Positions 22,252 to 33,772 of a stretch of DNA of 64,000 nucleotides are shown piece after piece. The DNA is from Platerodrilus igneus (Eukaryota > Arthropoda > Insecta > Coleoptera > Lycidae), in the NCBI GenBank assembly GCA_036346225.1, contig JARFIW010001453.1, forward strand, positions 558,001 through 622,000, read 5' to 3'. Numbering within the stretch: the first letter of the stretch is position 1; each line of letters opens with the position of its first letter. The notes below the pieces were generated by a model that saw nothing but the letters and a program-made list of their open reading frames with translations, was not told the DNA's origin and ran no database searches. The position numbers were made by a program, and so were the translations under genes.

Positions 22252-22469
22252 ATTTTTAAATGGCTGCCTAAGCCTGGGGCACGAATTAAATCAAAATAAA
22301 TTTGAAAATACGACCGTGGGATTTAAAATAAAATTAAACCGGGGCTTTAAAGAGTTTTAATTAGCGAAAAATTACGAAATCAAAAATTAAGAGAAATTTG
22401 TACATTAGTTAAATTTAGGCAGATTTATTTAGTATTTAAAAGTTTAGTGTAAATATAATAATTTCAAAA

Positions 22470-23441
22470 ATGGAAAGAGGATCCCAAGAAAGTATAACGT
22501 TTGAAAGGAGTTCTAGCGAAGAACGGAGGACCTCACAGGAAACAAAGATGATGGAAATTTTAATGGCATTAAATAGCAAAATGGACAAAAATGAAGAAGC
22601 CATGAAAACCATAACTACAAAAATAGATGAGAACAGCGAAAAATTAGGTAAAGAAATTAAAATTCCAAGTAATGGATTAAAGGAAACCAACCAAACAATT
22701 GCTGAAATGAGAGAACAAATGCAAGAGAAAATCGTAAGGGTTACGGATGAAATCGACTGTGTATGGGATCATATTGGAATAATGAAATCAAAACAGGAGA
22801 ACTATGAAAGTGAGACGAACGATAAAATCACGAATTTAAATATCAAAATACGGAGCGTTGAAGAAAACTGTGAAACCGAGTTCAGGATAATAAATAGGGA
22901 AATAAGTAATTTAAAAACTAATTCAGGAAATTTCAATAGTAGGGAACCAATTATGCTAATTCAACCAAATTTTTTAATTGACCAATATACAAAATTTTAC
23001 GGGGATGGAAAATTAAATCCGAAAATATTTTTGAAAAATTTTAAAATGTTAGTACAGGGCTCTACAGACGAGCAATATAAATTAAACTTAGTTAAATCAA
23101 TGCTGAAGGGAGGAGCTGAAATGTGGTAGAACTTAGTTGAGAGTGAAATAGAAACATTTCAATAGTTCTAACAGAAATTTCTACGACAATTTTGGGGGGA
23201 TAATCAATAGAATAAAGTTAGGAATGACCTGAGCATGGGAAAAAACAATTCAGATAGAGGAATGACGTGGGAATTATATGCTATTGAAAAGTTTACCGTT
23301 GCTAAACAATTAGATCCTCGTTTACACGATAAACAAATCATAAAATATTTGGCAGGGCATTTTAACGCAGAAGTAAAAAGATACATCACAACACAAAACA
23401 GTGGACCTAGACACATTTATAGAATATTTGCAAAGGTATGA
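22470..23441 (+). pseudogene. gag: gypsy gag, coiled-coil N-terminus and capsid region, broken
   Basis: The first frame begins MERGSQESITFERSS. It has a long charged, heptad-rich segment (residues about 25-150 of 219), then a capsid-like part with FYGDGKLNPKIFLKNF near the end. It stops with TAG right after GGAEMW. Coding sense resumes by 23235 (GMTWELYAIEKFTVAKQL), with two more stops between. Gag would assemble the cytoplasmic particle that packages element RNA. The start at 22470 is the first ATG of the long open frame after the LTR and leader. Confidence 0.7.
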
Positions 23442-23826
23442 TCAGTTGAAAACTAATGATAAAACGGAAAATAATACTAGGGATCGACGCACGAATTTTA
23501 TAAGGACGCAGAGAAATAATGAGACTCGAATTAATTATCAACGAAACAATTATAATTTTGATCATGGAATAAATTTTAATAGGGGGAATTATAACAATTT
23601 TAATAATGATTTCAGGCGAAGTAGAAATACGGGTCAAATACCAAGGCAACAAATAGAGCAGACTAATCATGAAGGAAATAATAACAGAGAAATAAATAGG
23701 CAGGAAAATGATGATCGACGGACACAAGCAAGGAACATTGATAGCACGCAAACAAGGAATACGAATCGCACATACACAGAGATAACGAGTCAGGCAGGAC
23801 CTTCCACGAGAAATCAAAATTTTTAG
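23401..23826 (+). pseudogene. gag C-terminal basic (nucleocapsid-like) region
   Basis: The frame is dominated by arginine, asparagine and threonine (for example NNETRINYQRNNYN) and has no CCHC zinc knuckle. A basic, disordered tail without a knuckle is known for some insect gypsy Gags and would bind RNA. It overlaps the preceding frame by about 40 bases in another phase. Confidence 0.5.
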
Positions 23827-23954
23827 GTACGGACGAACCAAGTAAAATTCTACAGATAAACGGATATGAAAACCAGCACAAATTAATTAAACATGAAACG
23901 GAAAATGAATTAGAAAGATTTGAAAGGAACTTATTACCAATAATTAATTTAAAG

Positions 23955-24251
23955 GTGGAAAATAGAATAGTTAGAGTATTAATTGATACTGGGGCAGAAG
24001 CATCACTTGTTGCGGAAGAATTTGTTAAACGAGAGAAATTGAGGGATAAAGCGATACCTATAACGAGGTATAATTTGGTGGCACCGAATAATAAGAGATT
24101 TTGTATAATAAATGAAATGGTAATTCTGAGATGTGAAATGGGAGATGAAAAATGGGAAAATGATTTTATGGTAGTACCTGGACTAAAGATAGACATTATA
24201 TTTGGAATAGATATTATAGATAAGTTGGGGTTGAAGATAAATGCAAAGTGA
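23955..24251 (+). pseudogene. retropepsin (aspartic protease) of the gypsy element
   Basis: VLIDTGAEASLV at residues 9-20 is the catalytic D-T-G-A motif of retroviral-type proteases. IIFGIDIIDKLGL near the end corresponds to the second conserved block (I-L-G-x-D). The frame ends in two stops after KINAK. Such proteases work as dimers and cut the Gag-Pol polyprotein. Confidence 0.75.
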
Positions 24252-24314
24252 TAGTGTAATGGGAAATATATTAAATGGTATGAAGAGGGTAATATTGAAA
24301 TAGAGGATGACTGC

Positions 24315-25206
24315 GTGAATATTAATCAGTTTGATGAAGAAATAGATAATGAGGGTAATGAAAATGAGGAGATTAAATGTCCAGAAGATTTAATAAATAG
24401 GGTGAAGATATTATTAAGAAAGCATTCAGAATTAATAGGGTCGAAATCAAGAATTGCAACAAGTTATGTGCACAAGTTGGAAGTAGTAAATACAGAACCG
24501 TTTAACACTAAAATATATCCTATTCCAGTAGCATACAGGGATAGAGTGAAGGAAGAAATAGAAGAAATGTTACGTGAAGATATCATAGAAAGCTCCAGTA
24601 CACATTTTGTGAATCCATTAGTCGTCGTGAAGAAAAGTGATGATAGCATCAGGTTATGTTTAGATGCAAGAAAGATTAATAAGAGAACGAAGCCGCAATA
24701 CAATTGTCCACCAACAATGGATAGCATATTAGCGACAATAAGTAATAAGAAAATCTATAGCAAATTAGACTTAAAGAATTCATTTTGGTTGATTCCATTA
24801 GCGGAGAATCAAGGAAATATACGGGTTTTTCAGTAGAATGAAAAATATACCAATTTAGGGTGGTCCCGTTGGTTTGTCCTCGAGTACGGTGGCATTAGTG
24901 AAGGCGATGCAGAATATTTTGGAACCGTATGAGAAATTTTGTATCCACTATACGGATGATGTGTTAATATTTAGCGATAGTGTAGAGCAACACTTTGTAC
25001 ATTTAGATAGAATTTTATTAGAGTTGAATATAGCAGGTTTAAGTTTGAATTTAAAGAAGTGCGAATTTTTTCAAGATAGGGTTAAATTTTTAGGATATAG
25101 AATAGATAGTAAGGGTATAATTATAGAGCAGGGAAGAAACAAATATGAGTTAAAAGGACCTAGATTCAAAAACAATAAGGGGGAAGTTATAAATAAATTT
25201 AATTAA
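24315..25206 (+). pseudogene. pol: gypsy reverse transcriptase, truncated
   Basis: The first part has the finger and palm blocks FVNPLVVVKKSDDSIRLCLD and IYSKLDLKNSFWLIPL. After stops and a shift near 24837-24873 comes IHYTDDVLIFSD, where the usual catalytic F/Y-x-DD box is YTDD, and then CEFFQDRVKFLGY. The frame ends at 25206 in low-complexity sequence. No RNase H or integrase follows. Confidence 0.85.
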
Positions 25207-25513
25207 CACCCATACAAAGGGGAAGTTACAAATAAATGAGTAAATAAAATGTAAAATAAATTTATGAATAGGCATACATAGAGTGGTAAAACAGGATACG
25301 GGTATAAGAATAGGTTATAGGTATAAATAGGGTAGTAAAATAGGACATAGGTATAAGATTATATAAATGTAAATAGGGGATTAACAAAGGCAGAGCTAGA
25401 TTTCTAAAATAAAATAAAAATATAAGAATTATAGACCAATGTGAGTTTAACTTCACGTTGGACGCCAAAATGGTCATTGTTCTAAAATTTTATATTTTAA
25501 TTTGTGGGAATAA
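25207..25513 (+). repeat. A/G-rich low-complexity tail and antisense primer-site-like block
   Basis: 25207-25400 consists of variants of ATAGGTATAA and GTAAAATAGG. A similar A/G-rich stretch, seen as T/C on the plus strand, precedes the 3' LTR of the minus-strand element at 52985-53590. At about 25449-25468 CTTCACGTTGGACGCCAAAA is the reverse complement of a gypsy primer site. The region ends TGTGGGAATAA, the likely polypurine primer for the LTR starting at 25514. Confidence 0.55.
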
Positions 25514-27440
25514 TGCTGTGATAAAGGGTTGTTTAGGGGTGTATTGAGTAGCAAGGGTCGTGTAGTAACCATAAATTGCGATAGGAAGCAGAAAACTGCA
25601 TTTATTTAGCAGAAAATTAAGTAGTTCGTATATTATGTAAATAGCAAGCATTTAACACCCTGTATATAGTCCATAATTATCTTTAAACGATGCAAGTAAG
25701 CATATCTTACAACAATAGAATGCGTATTTAGCAGAAAAATAGGTAATTAATACATTATGTAAATAGCAAGCATTCAACACTCTGTATATAAACCTTTATT
25801 AATTTTAAGTAATGCAAGTAAGAATATCTTTCAATAAAAGTACGCTTATTAAGAGGAAATGATAGTACAAGTAATTAAACACGCATTGAGAAGTGTTTTA
25901 ATTAGTTATAAAACAAATACGAAGATAAGAGATAAAACCTAACAAAGCTTTATGTAATTACGCGGAAGCAATAAACGCTTTGATAAGAAAACGCAGTTTC
26001 AAAGATGCATAAACACAAACGAAAACAGCATTAAAGTTACATCATTTATTTTGTACAATATTGAAAAGGCGATATCTACAAAACAATGTATGGTCAAGAT
26101 AACGATGTATCAAATAAACACCATTACACGGAAAACCAAAGAAACTGCATTTATTTAGCAGAAAATTACATCAGAAACAACTTTGAAATGCAGGAAATAC
26201 AAAGACGTGGTTGGTTGAGATATCTACAAGACTTGTTGAAAACCCAGACCACATGTAAGTGGGAACAGCCTATATTAACACCGAGCAATGATAACACAGT
26301 TCAGTTTAAAACTCAGGCAGGGCGAAGCTGCGTCACTGCTAATCAGAAAGTCACGCGTAATTTAAATATAATAAAATATCAAGTATGTTATAGTGACAAT
26401 AAAGTGCAACGATTATGAAGTCTTCTTTTGCCGTTTAACGTGAGTAGAATTTGGGATAATTTATTTAAACTAAATATTAATAATAATAGGGATTCTAATT
26501 GGTGGTACATTTTCAATACTTCGAATCTATGATACAATAATTCAAATGTGTTGATGAGAATAATTCGAATGTGATGACAATATTTAAATTTTGGTTGATA
26601 TAATATTTCGAATTGGTGGATATAACAATTCAAATGTGTTGATGATAATAATTCGAATTGGTGGTGTATTTCTGAATAATTCAAGTATGCGTCGATAAGA
26701 ACAATTCAAATCTGGGTCAATATAATATTTCAAATCAGCGTCGACAATTATATTTTGGTACAATTCTGGTACAATTTGGAGTTGCGAGATTCAATGCAAA
26801 TAAAATAAAGAAGCACGAAGTAATTTATGAAAAACGAGGGGTTCAACTAAGCAGAGCAGGGATAAACGAAGGAGGACAACAAAGGGGCGTTGATCCACAA
26901 CCTGAACAACCAGTAGCAGGTCAAATCTAATTAGTTTTAAGATATTTTTCTATTTACATTTCAATACTGAATTTATTCATTTTATATAAACTTGTGATAA
27001 AGTCAACAACAAACATTGCATACGTTAAACTTACGTAATATATTATAAAGGGGTCTAGAACGTTCCAGGTTTCTTTGGTAAAAAGAGGTAGTTTTTGGTG
27101 ACTTTAGATTGAATTCAAAGCATATAAATTTTGGGATAAATGATACATATGATATTGATTGATTGAAGGGTGTATTTTAATAATTTTTCAAAAATTGTAA
27201 ATAATATTTCTTTTCATTATATGAAACTAATTGTCTTCGTTTTATCAATTCAAACAAATAGGTAATCATAAAGGTGGAAGAAGAGAAAAATTGATTATCG
27301 TAACGTTGTGCACTCTGTGTAGATTAAAAAGGGCTAGCCATGGCATAATAGAAAAACTAGTAAGATTAAATTTGGTTTGAGAACACAGAGCGGTGGAATT
27401 AAGTAAAAACGTCATTACACCGAGTACGGCGTTATCATAT

Positions 27441-27442
<2 letters not shown>
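25514..27442 (+). repeat. R4: 3' LTR
   Basis: It starts TGCTGTGATAAAGGG and ends GGCGTTATCATATCA. It matches R3 throughout, including the internal 120-bp subrepeats and the minisatellite-like stretch (about 26485-26760). Confidence 0.9.

Positions 27443-27484
<42 letters not shown>
27443..27484. repeat. (TA)n microsatellite
   Basis: It directly follows the CA end of R4, i.e. it is the right flank of the full element. Confidence 0.95.
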
Positions 27485-27491
<7 letters not shown>

Positions 27492-27747
27492 TTAAAAACT
27501 CTTCTACCTTGTACTAAAAGCCAAAATTACACCTTCATTTTATACCACAAAAATATTACATAAATAAATTTTTCCTATAGTCCTTTCTAAATCATCAAAC
27601 TACTACTACATTACACTACACTACACACAACTATTAGCCCGATTTGTATAGGTGAATAAACTTTTATTATTTTCATAAGAGTTTATTCACAGATACATCT
27701 TATTTTTTATTGTGTTGTACATTGCGGACTGCATTTAACTTGTCCTT
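27485..27747. other. AT-rich spacer with a small hairpin
   Basis: No gene was seen. GTGAATAAACT at 27652 and AGTTTATTCAC at 27680-27690 form an inverted repeat with arms of about 16 bp. Confidence 0.5.
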
Positions 27748-27804
27748 TTATATATGTATATATATATATATATATCATCAAGTTCGCTAATTACACACGT
27801 TCGT

Positions 27805-27855
<51 letters not shown>
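27748..27855. repeat. two (TA)n microsatellites
   Basis: 27748-27775 and 27805-27855, interrupted by a short unique stretch. The second directly abuts LTR-related sequence starting TGCTATGAAC. Confidence 0.9.
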
Positions 27856-27857
<2 letters not shown>

Positions 27858-28068
27858 CTATGAACTGGAATTCTCGAACCCCTTCGTTGGGCTGTTATAT
27901 TAATTTGCTATGCTCTCTCTAAATTATCATACCCCTATGTTGTGCGTCTTATTAATTTTGCTATGTACTCTAAATTATTCGCGTTCCATCATTTGGACGA
28001 CCATTTTAATATCTACTATGAATAAACAAGATTGTAATTATCTCCTCCTCCGGCTGTCTTATTAATAT
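27856..28068 (-). repeat. tandem LTR-end/primer-site modules next to R5
   Basis: Read on the minus strand, units of about 50 bp recur. Each has ATAGCAA, then TTAATA, then a degenerate GGCGCCCAACRTGGGG. Variants include AACAGCCCAACGAAGGGG, AGACGCACAACATAGGGG and AGACAGCCGGAGG. TAATTTAGAG ends two units. The layout parallels 16134-16810. Confidence 0.55.
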
Positions 28069-29648
28069 TGCTATCAACTTAACTGGATTTTATCTTGAAG
28101 CAACCTTGTCTGCCAATAGCAAAATTTGATACGTTACCGCCTACTTGTTATCAATTTCTCATTCAACCCGTAGCCCCTCCTTGAACTATTTAAATATGAC
28201 CTCGGCTAGCATTTATTTGAAATTATATAATTCAGTTAATTTCGATTTTATATAATGAACCCAATATATCATGTACAGCTTTTGTAAATTATTTGAAATA
28301 CACTTTTCAATTAGTTACTGTTATAAATCTCATTTATTAACAATCATCTACTATTTACTCAAAACCCAAAGTCACCAAAAAAAAACCTATTGCCTTTATC
28401 AACGAAGTGTAGAATATTCTAAACCTGTTATCATATTACTCACTTTATACGTATGCAACTTCTTTTGTTGACTTTTCACAATCATATTATATTAAGCAAA
28501 TTCAATATTCAAAATAAAAAATATATAGAAAAATAAAATGTCTTATAACTAAAAATCTGACCTGGTCTATTTCTTCACATCGACGCTTCCATTAAAATTT
28601 ATCTTCCCCAATTCTGGATTACATTTAAATTATTGCCATTACACTATGGACTAACATTATTAATTTATGCACCCCCAATTTATTGTCGTTTCATATCAAA
28701 CTTCTTCTTATTATCATTCAATTTTCTCAAACTTCGAATTGTATTATTCTTCCCCCAGACTTAGAAATTGTATTACTCTATTTTGCCCCGTACTTCAAAA
28801 TTGTATTACTGTATTTTCCCCTGGACTTCAAAATTGTATTACTGTATTTTCCCCTAGACATTGAAATCGTAGTCTATTTCCCTCAGACTTCAAAGCCCTA
28901 TTATTTTTGTTTTAGTTTAAAATGAATTCATTAAAACGTACTTACGTTTAATCGGCAATTATAGTTTTCATCTTGGCACTTGTCTTATCTTTCACTTTTA
29001 AAATTTACGTATTACTTTACTTCATAATGACGCACTTCGGCCTTTGTTGAGTTCAAAACTCACTTCGTTATCACGGTGCCTGCTAATATATTCTTCATTT
29101 CCCACTCCATCAGTGGGTATGGTCTAGAACTCGTCGCTTATTTCTGACCAATCAAATAATTACATTTAAAGCAGTTTCTGATGTAATGCTCCACGATTCC
29201 CTATAATCGTAACCTGCTTGCAGCTGTCTTTCGTTATCAACATGCTGTGTTTTGATAGATCTAATTGCCTTTCCATAAACACCTGATGCAATTCAACTTT
29301 AAATTTTCATATTTACATGCGATTCACGCAATTTTTAATCATCTTTCTTATCAAAAATGGTTAGATATTTGTACGCATTTATATTAGCTACCTGAAGCTC
29401 TATTTCTATTTACCTAATGAATGTCTTCCTGGTTTCTACGCTAACTATGCGTCTTCCTATGTTTATCTGCGTCGCTTAAAACTATTTATACTTTATATAC
29501 AGGGTGTTGACTGCCTACTATTTACAAACTATGTCTATTTCTCAATTCTTCACTAAATAAATGCCGTTTTCTGCTGCCTATGGTAATTTCTCTTTTCTAA
29601 ATGACCTTTACTATAAAGTACACCCTTAAACAACCCCTTATCACAGCA
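28069..29648 (-). repeat. R5: diverged family-1 LTR, minus orientation
   Basis: The right end, read in reverse, is TGCTGTGATAAGGGGTTGTT as in R3 and R4. A shared block AACACCCTGTATATAAAG lies near 29500. The left end is GATAGCA. A tandem array of about 36-bp units (ACTTCAAAATTGTATTACTG type) lies at about 28690-28900. The frames at 28667-28925 are this array, not genes. Confidence 0.7.
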
Positions 29649-29650
29649 TA

Positions 29651-29651
<1 letters not shown>

Positions 29652-29687
<36 letters not shown>
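29652..29687. repeat. (TA)n microsatellite
   Basis: It lies between R5 and the solo LTR. Confidence 0.95.
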
Positions 29688-30048
29688 TGTGATTAGAGAT
29701 CATGGAGAAGTCATATTGTATCATCTCATAATACGGAAAATATTTGTGAAGTTCCTGCATAAAAAAAATATATCATTGCATAAGAACCCGTAATTAAAAA
29801 GAGTTTTCTTCCTTAATTAGATAATTTAAAAACGACCATAACTGGCTGGTTCAGAAGTCAACCGCTGTAAATTTGGCGACGTTTAGGCAAAATCACATCT
29901 GCCATCGTCAGACTCTGTAGGTTGAGCAGTGAACACTGCGGGCAAATTTAAACATTAATCTTTTATTGAAGCTGACTTAGAACCACATCAATCCATAGCA
30001 CATCTTCTTTTATTGATGCTCAATGTCGGGCCCGATAAATCCACAGCA
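29688..30048 (-). repeat. solo LTR, 361 bp, inside (TA)n
   Basis: Read on the minus strand it runs from TGCTGTGGATTTATCGGGCC to CTAATCACA and contains two AATAAAA signals. TG...CA ends with (TA)n on both sides indicate an LTR left after recombination. Its TGCTGTGGAT start resembles the terminus at 51067. Confidence 0.55.
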
Positions 30049-30057
30049 ATATACATA

Positions 30058-30058
<1 letters not shown>

Positions 30059-30100
<42 letters not shown>
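30059..30100. repeat. (TA)n microsatellite
   Basis: It is the right flank of the solo LTR. Confidence 0.95.
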
Positions 30101-30102
<2 letters not shown>

Positions 30103-30134
30103 AATGTTGCAAACATAAGACTTGGGAGGTATGT

Positions 30135-31358
30135 CCTTGGTGTCATAGTCTGGTAAGAAGTACACTCAAAGTAGAAAGTTTTTAGTTGTAAAATTGAAAT
30201 TTTTGTAAGGTTAGGTTATTAATATCCAACATTGATGACATTATTGTATATTTTAATCATTAATAATTTTAGAAGATTTAATTATCAATGACATGGTATA
30301 ACACAGACCTTAACCTAAAGCAATTTATTAAATTGTCAATACATTAAAATTACAATAACCTCACTATTGTATACATTCAAGTTGCGATACTCATTATTGT
30401 TAATGTAAATCAAACTTTAAAATTACAACTTACAGTTTTCTTAACAAAACATAATCACTATCACTGTTCAAATCACTTTCATCTTCCGATGAACTCGTGT
30501 TGATTGTGAAAGGTAAACTTTCTACCGTATCATCAAGTAATTCATCACTTTCCATAAGTTTTCAGCTATATGGGTAACATACCTACAATGTTTCTCCCAA
30601 TCAAATTGGCTAATCTCTGAAAATGCATTTTGCACCAAGAATTCAATATTATTACTGCTTTGGGCAACATTATGCATAGCAACCGTATGTTTTACCGAAC
30701 TCCATATTAGCTCAATCGGATTGAGATCACAATGGTATGGTGGTAGTTTTAAAACGGCATGCTCATGCTTTTTAAGAAGTTCCTCCACTTAATAGGACTT
30801 GATATTAGGCAATTTTTTGATTAACATTAGCAATTCTGTTTTACGCATTTCTGTGGTTGTTGAAACACTTTTAACTTTCAAGCCAATTACGAATTGTTTG
30901 TTTGTATGCTGATTGGGTAGGATGTTTAATTATCTGCACGCTAAGATGTGGTGCATTATCCATTACAACAATGCCGTTTGGTGGTAAATTTGGTATCAAT
31001 TGCTTTTCGAATGATTGTTCTCGCCTTGCTGTGCATGACCTTCTTAGGTGTCAAAGCCATGAATTGTATATTCAATCTACAACAGACTCTAGTTAGCAAA
31101 AGTTTAAAATAAACACTAATTCCTCTAGGCACAGTATTCAATAACCACAAATGCTTTGATTTAAACTTAGGTGGTTATATTACTGAATCTTCAATAAATA
31201 TTTCTACATTTTTATTTACCTTATATAGAAAGCCAAAAAGCAGTGGTTTTGAAAAAACTGTTGAATAAAAAGGAATAAAACGAACGAATGATAAAAAATT
31301 AAAATAAATTTCTAAAAGAGCTTTACGACTGTCAAATATCAAAGTACACAATACGTTA
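30135..31358 (-). mobile_element. IS630/Tc1-like fragment, copy A
   Basis: It is nearly identical to 38692-39898. The shared block starts at GTAAGAAGTACACTCAAAG and ends at about AAAGTACAMAATAYGTT, where the two copies diverge. It carries a minus-strand transposase remnant. No clear TIRs were seen. Confidence 0.7.
30522..31260 (-). pseudogene. IS630/Tc1-like transposase, C-terminal half, copy A
   Basis: Minus-strand blocks in order: TVPRGISVYF; then, in another frame near 30965, GIVVMDNAPHLS (the second catalytic aspartate block); then HEHAVLKLPPYHCDLNPIE (residues 8-26 of the frame at 30788-30522), the classic third block with the catalytic glutamate; then LIWSSVKHTV. The C-terminal domain ends WKVMNYLMIR. 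Frameshifts and stops separate the blocks and the N-terminal DNA-binding domain is missing. The family moves DNA by cut and paste into TA. Confidence 0.8.
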
Positions 31359-31509
31359 CGAGCGTCTTGCGGTAGTAATAGCGCGGCTGCAATGACAATT
31401 GTAAACAGATTGAGGTTACGTAATTTTTTTGTTTACATATAGTGAATGAGATCTATGGAAATTACCTATTAATTTTGTTTATCGTGTTATTTGTAAACGA
31501 GGAGTAAAA

Positions 31510-33231
31510 ATGAATACTTGCGAAGATTGTGGTTTTGAGTTTACACAAAATAAGAATTTGTATGCCCATTTAAGAAAGATTCATAATTTTGAATATAGGA
31601 AACCAGTTACTTTAACTAGTAAATTTTTGTGTGATACATGTGGCAAATCCTTGACCAGTAAAGCAACTTTACGTCGTCATTGCAGAACTGTTCATAAAAG
31701 TATTCCAATAATTCGCAACTCGTCAAGCATCAAGTGCTTTTATGAAAATTGTACAACACATCTAAAGGGATATAAAAAACTTCAACAACATTTGGCAAAT
31801 GAACATCAAATTGAAACTAAACTTGATCAACTACATTTTAATTCACAATTAAGTTTGAAAATTATTATGCAAAGTGTTAATTATATACTAATTTTATTCT
31901 GTTCAATAGAGTTCAAAAACTAAAAAAACCAAGAACAGGAAAATTTTTGGCAATGTATATACTTCACACTTCAGCTAAATTATTGTCTGATGGTACCAAA
32001 AAGGAGTACTATAATTGCCATCGATCGTACAACTACATTCCAAAAGTCAAGGGTTTTAGAAGCTTAAAAAGCACAGGCACTAATAAAATTGGAAGTGTTT
32101 GTCCCTCAAGAATGGAAGCGACGATAAAGAACGATGGGTCTGTTGCAGTAGACTTTTGGACAACTCATATTAGACATACCAACGATATTGGTCGAGTTTT
32201 TTTAAGTAAAGAGAGTAAAGCAGAAATTGCAGGTATTTTCGAACATAAAGTTCTAGTTTGAAATTTTACAATTGATGTGTTTCAGGAAAATTAAAGGTGT
32301 TACATTTCAACATATATTGGATGATGTTCGTGATTCTGCTTTAAAACAAGAAAATTCACAGAGAATTTTGTTGTTAGAAACAAACGATATGCACAATATT
32401 GTTAGGGACTTCAATATTGAGTATGGTGTGAAACGTCACCTAAATGATGCAATTAGCGTACGGCTCTGGGTAGAGGAGATGATGAACTTAGGAAGCGCCT
32501 GCCTAGTGTTATATTATAAAAGTCAAGGTGTAGAAGAAAACCCAAATGACTCAAAAATAATTTTAGATGTTCAAGATTTTGCATTAGTCATAATCACTTC
32601 TTTTCAACGTGAACAGTTGCTTAAATTTGGGAACGACAAAGTGTGCGTTGATGGTACACACGGTACAAATAGTTACGATTTTCAGCTCTACACACTAATG
32701 ACAGTGGATGAATTTGGTTCAGGGTGCCCAGTGGCATTTTGTTTTTCAAATTGTACTGACGAAATGATTTTCAAGTTGTTTTTTGGAAAAATTAAATCAA
32801 GAGTGGGTATTATATCAACTACTGTTTTTATGTCAGATGATGCTCCAGCATTTTATAATGCAGGGTCTTATGTTATGGTTAAGGTACCACACCAGTTGCT
32901 ATGTACCTGGCATGTGGACCGTAATTGGCGCAAGAATTTGTCAAAAATCAATGGAGGAATTGAAAAGAAAGTAGTAGTATATAAATCCCTTCGTGTTTTA
33001 TTACAGTGTGTATCTATTGATGAATTTAATGACATTTTAAATCAGGTAGTAGAAGATCTTTATGCCGATGTTGATACATAATCATTTGCTGAATATTTTC
33101 ATAATAATTATGCAAATCGTCCAACATCTTGGGCATATTGCTATCGATTGGGTTTAGGAATAAACACTAACATGTATCTTGAATCGATGCACAAAGTTTT
33201 GAAGTATGTGTATTTGGAAGGTGGAAAGTAA
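31510..33231 (+). pseudogene. C2H2 zinc-finger plus MULE-type transposase, broken
   Basis: The first frame (31510-31923) has two C2H2 fingers, CEDCGFEFTQ to HLRKIH and CDTCGKSLTS to HCRTVH, and a third related motif (CFYENCTTHL to HLANEH). Later frames (31947-32261, 32272-33081 and on to 33231 through one TAA) carry a Mutator-like DDE core: KVCVDGTHGTN (first Asp), FMSDDAPAFYNA (second Asp) and CTWHVDRNWRKNL. NMYLESMHKVLK near 33180 carries a late conserved glutamate. Two shifts and a stop inactivate it. It lies between copy A of the Tc1-like fragment and the CDSC/GQN element and is absent from the second copy of that arrangement. TIRs were not recognised. Confidence 0.8.
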
Positions 33232-33772
33232 AACGTTTGGACAAAAGCATTAATAGGGTAATAGGGTAAATCTTATTTTTATATTGTCGTAACGACCAAT
33301 TTTATAAAAAACAAACCGGCAAAAAAACGCAAGCGACATGTTGCAAAAGCAAAATATCGTATGTGACAAGAAAAAACGTTGCTTACGATACTTTACAGGT
33401 AGCGATTGCATTTATAGACTCAAACCTTAAGCAACATTTTACAGATCTCCGTAGAAGTTTGAGAGTTTCAGAGTAGATAAATACATAAAAATGATCACAG
33501 AGGTCAATACTTGTCGTCAAATAAAATAGTACTGTTATGCAGGGTGGATTATACCGTCAGTAAGGGTTTTTTGTTGAGACGGCATTTTACTTTATACTCT
33601 CTATAATTATTATAGAATGTGCTTTATTGATGTGCAGTTCTAGCTAAGCTTAGACCTTAAAAATCATCATAATCTGGTAAGTTGAACAATTTATTGGAGA
33701 TACTGAACAACATAAGATCTACGCGTTTTTATTTGCCTAATAGCACTCGTGTGTTAAGGTCTCCCTTATTTT

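Larger units (their letters stand above)
20322..27442 (+). mobile_element. gypsy element with two 1.93-kb LTRs (family 1)
   Basis: Direct repeats of 1930 bp (20322-22251) and 1929 bp (25514-27442) flank 3.26 kb of internal sequence encoding gag, protease and reverse transcriptase. RNase H, integrase and any envelope gene are missing. Both LTRs start TGCTGTGATAA and end TTATCATAT(C/T)A, and both outer flanks are ATATAT, consistent with a short ATAT-type duplication at insertion. Stops in gag and pol make it non-autonomous. Confidence 0.88.

Noticed and set aside
23407..24196. Minus-strand frames of 144 and 177 codons
   Set aside because: They are opposite gag/protease codons of an AT-rich element; the plus-strand frames carry real motifs.
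28667..28925. Two overlapping frames with repeated IVLLYF-type peptide, or a CRISPR-like array
   Set aside because: It is the 36-bp minisatellite of LTR R5; units have no unique spacers and the genome is eukaryotic.
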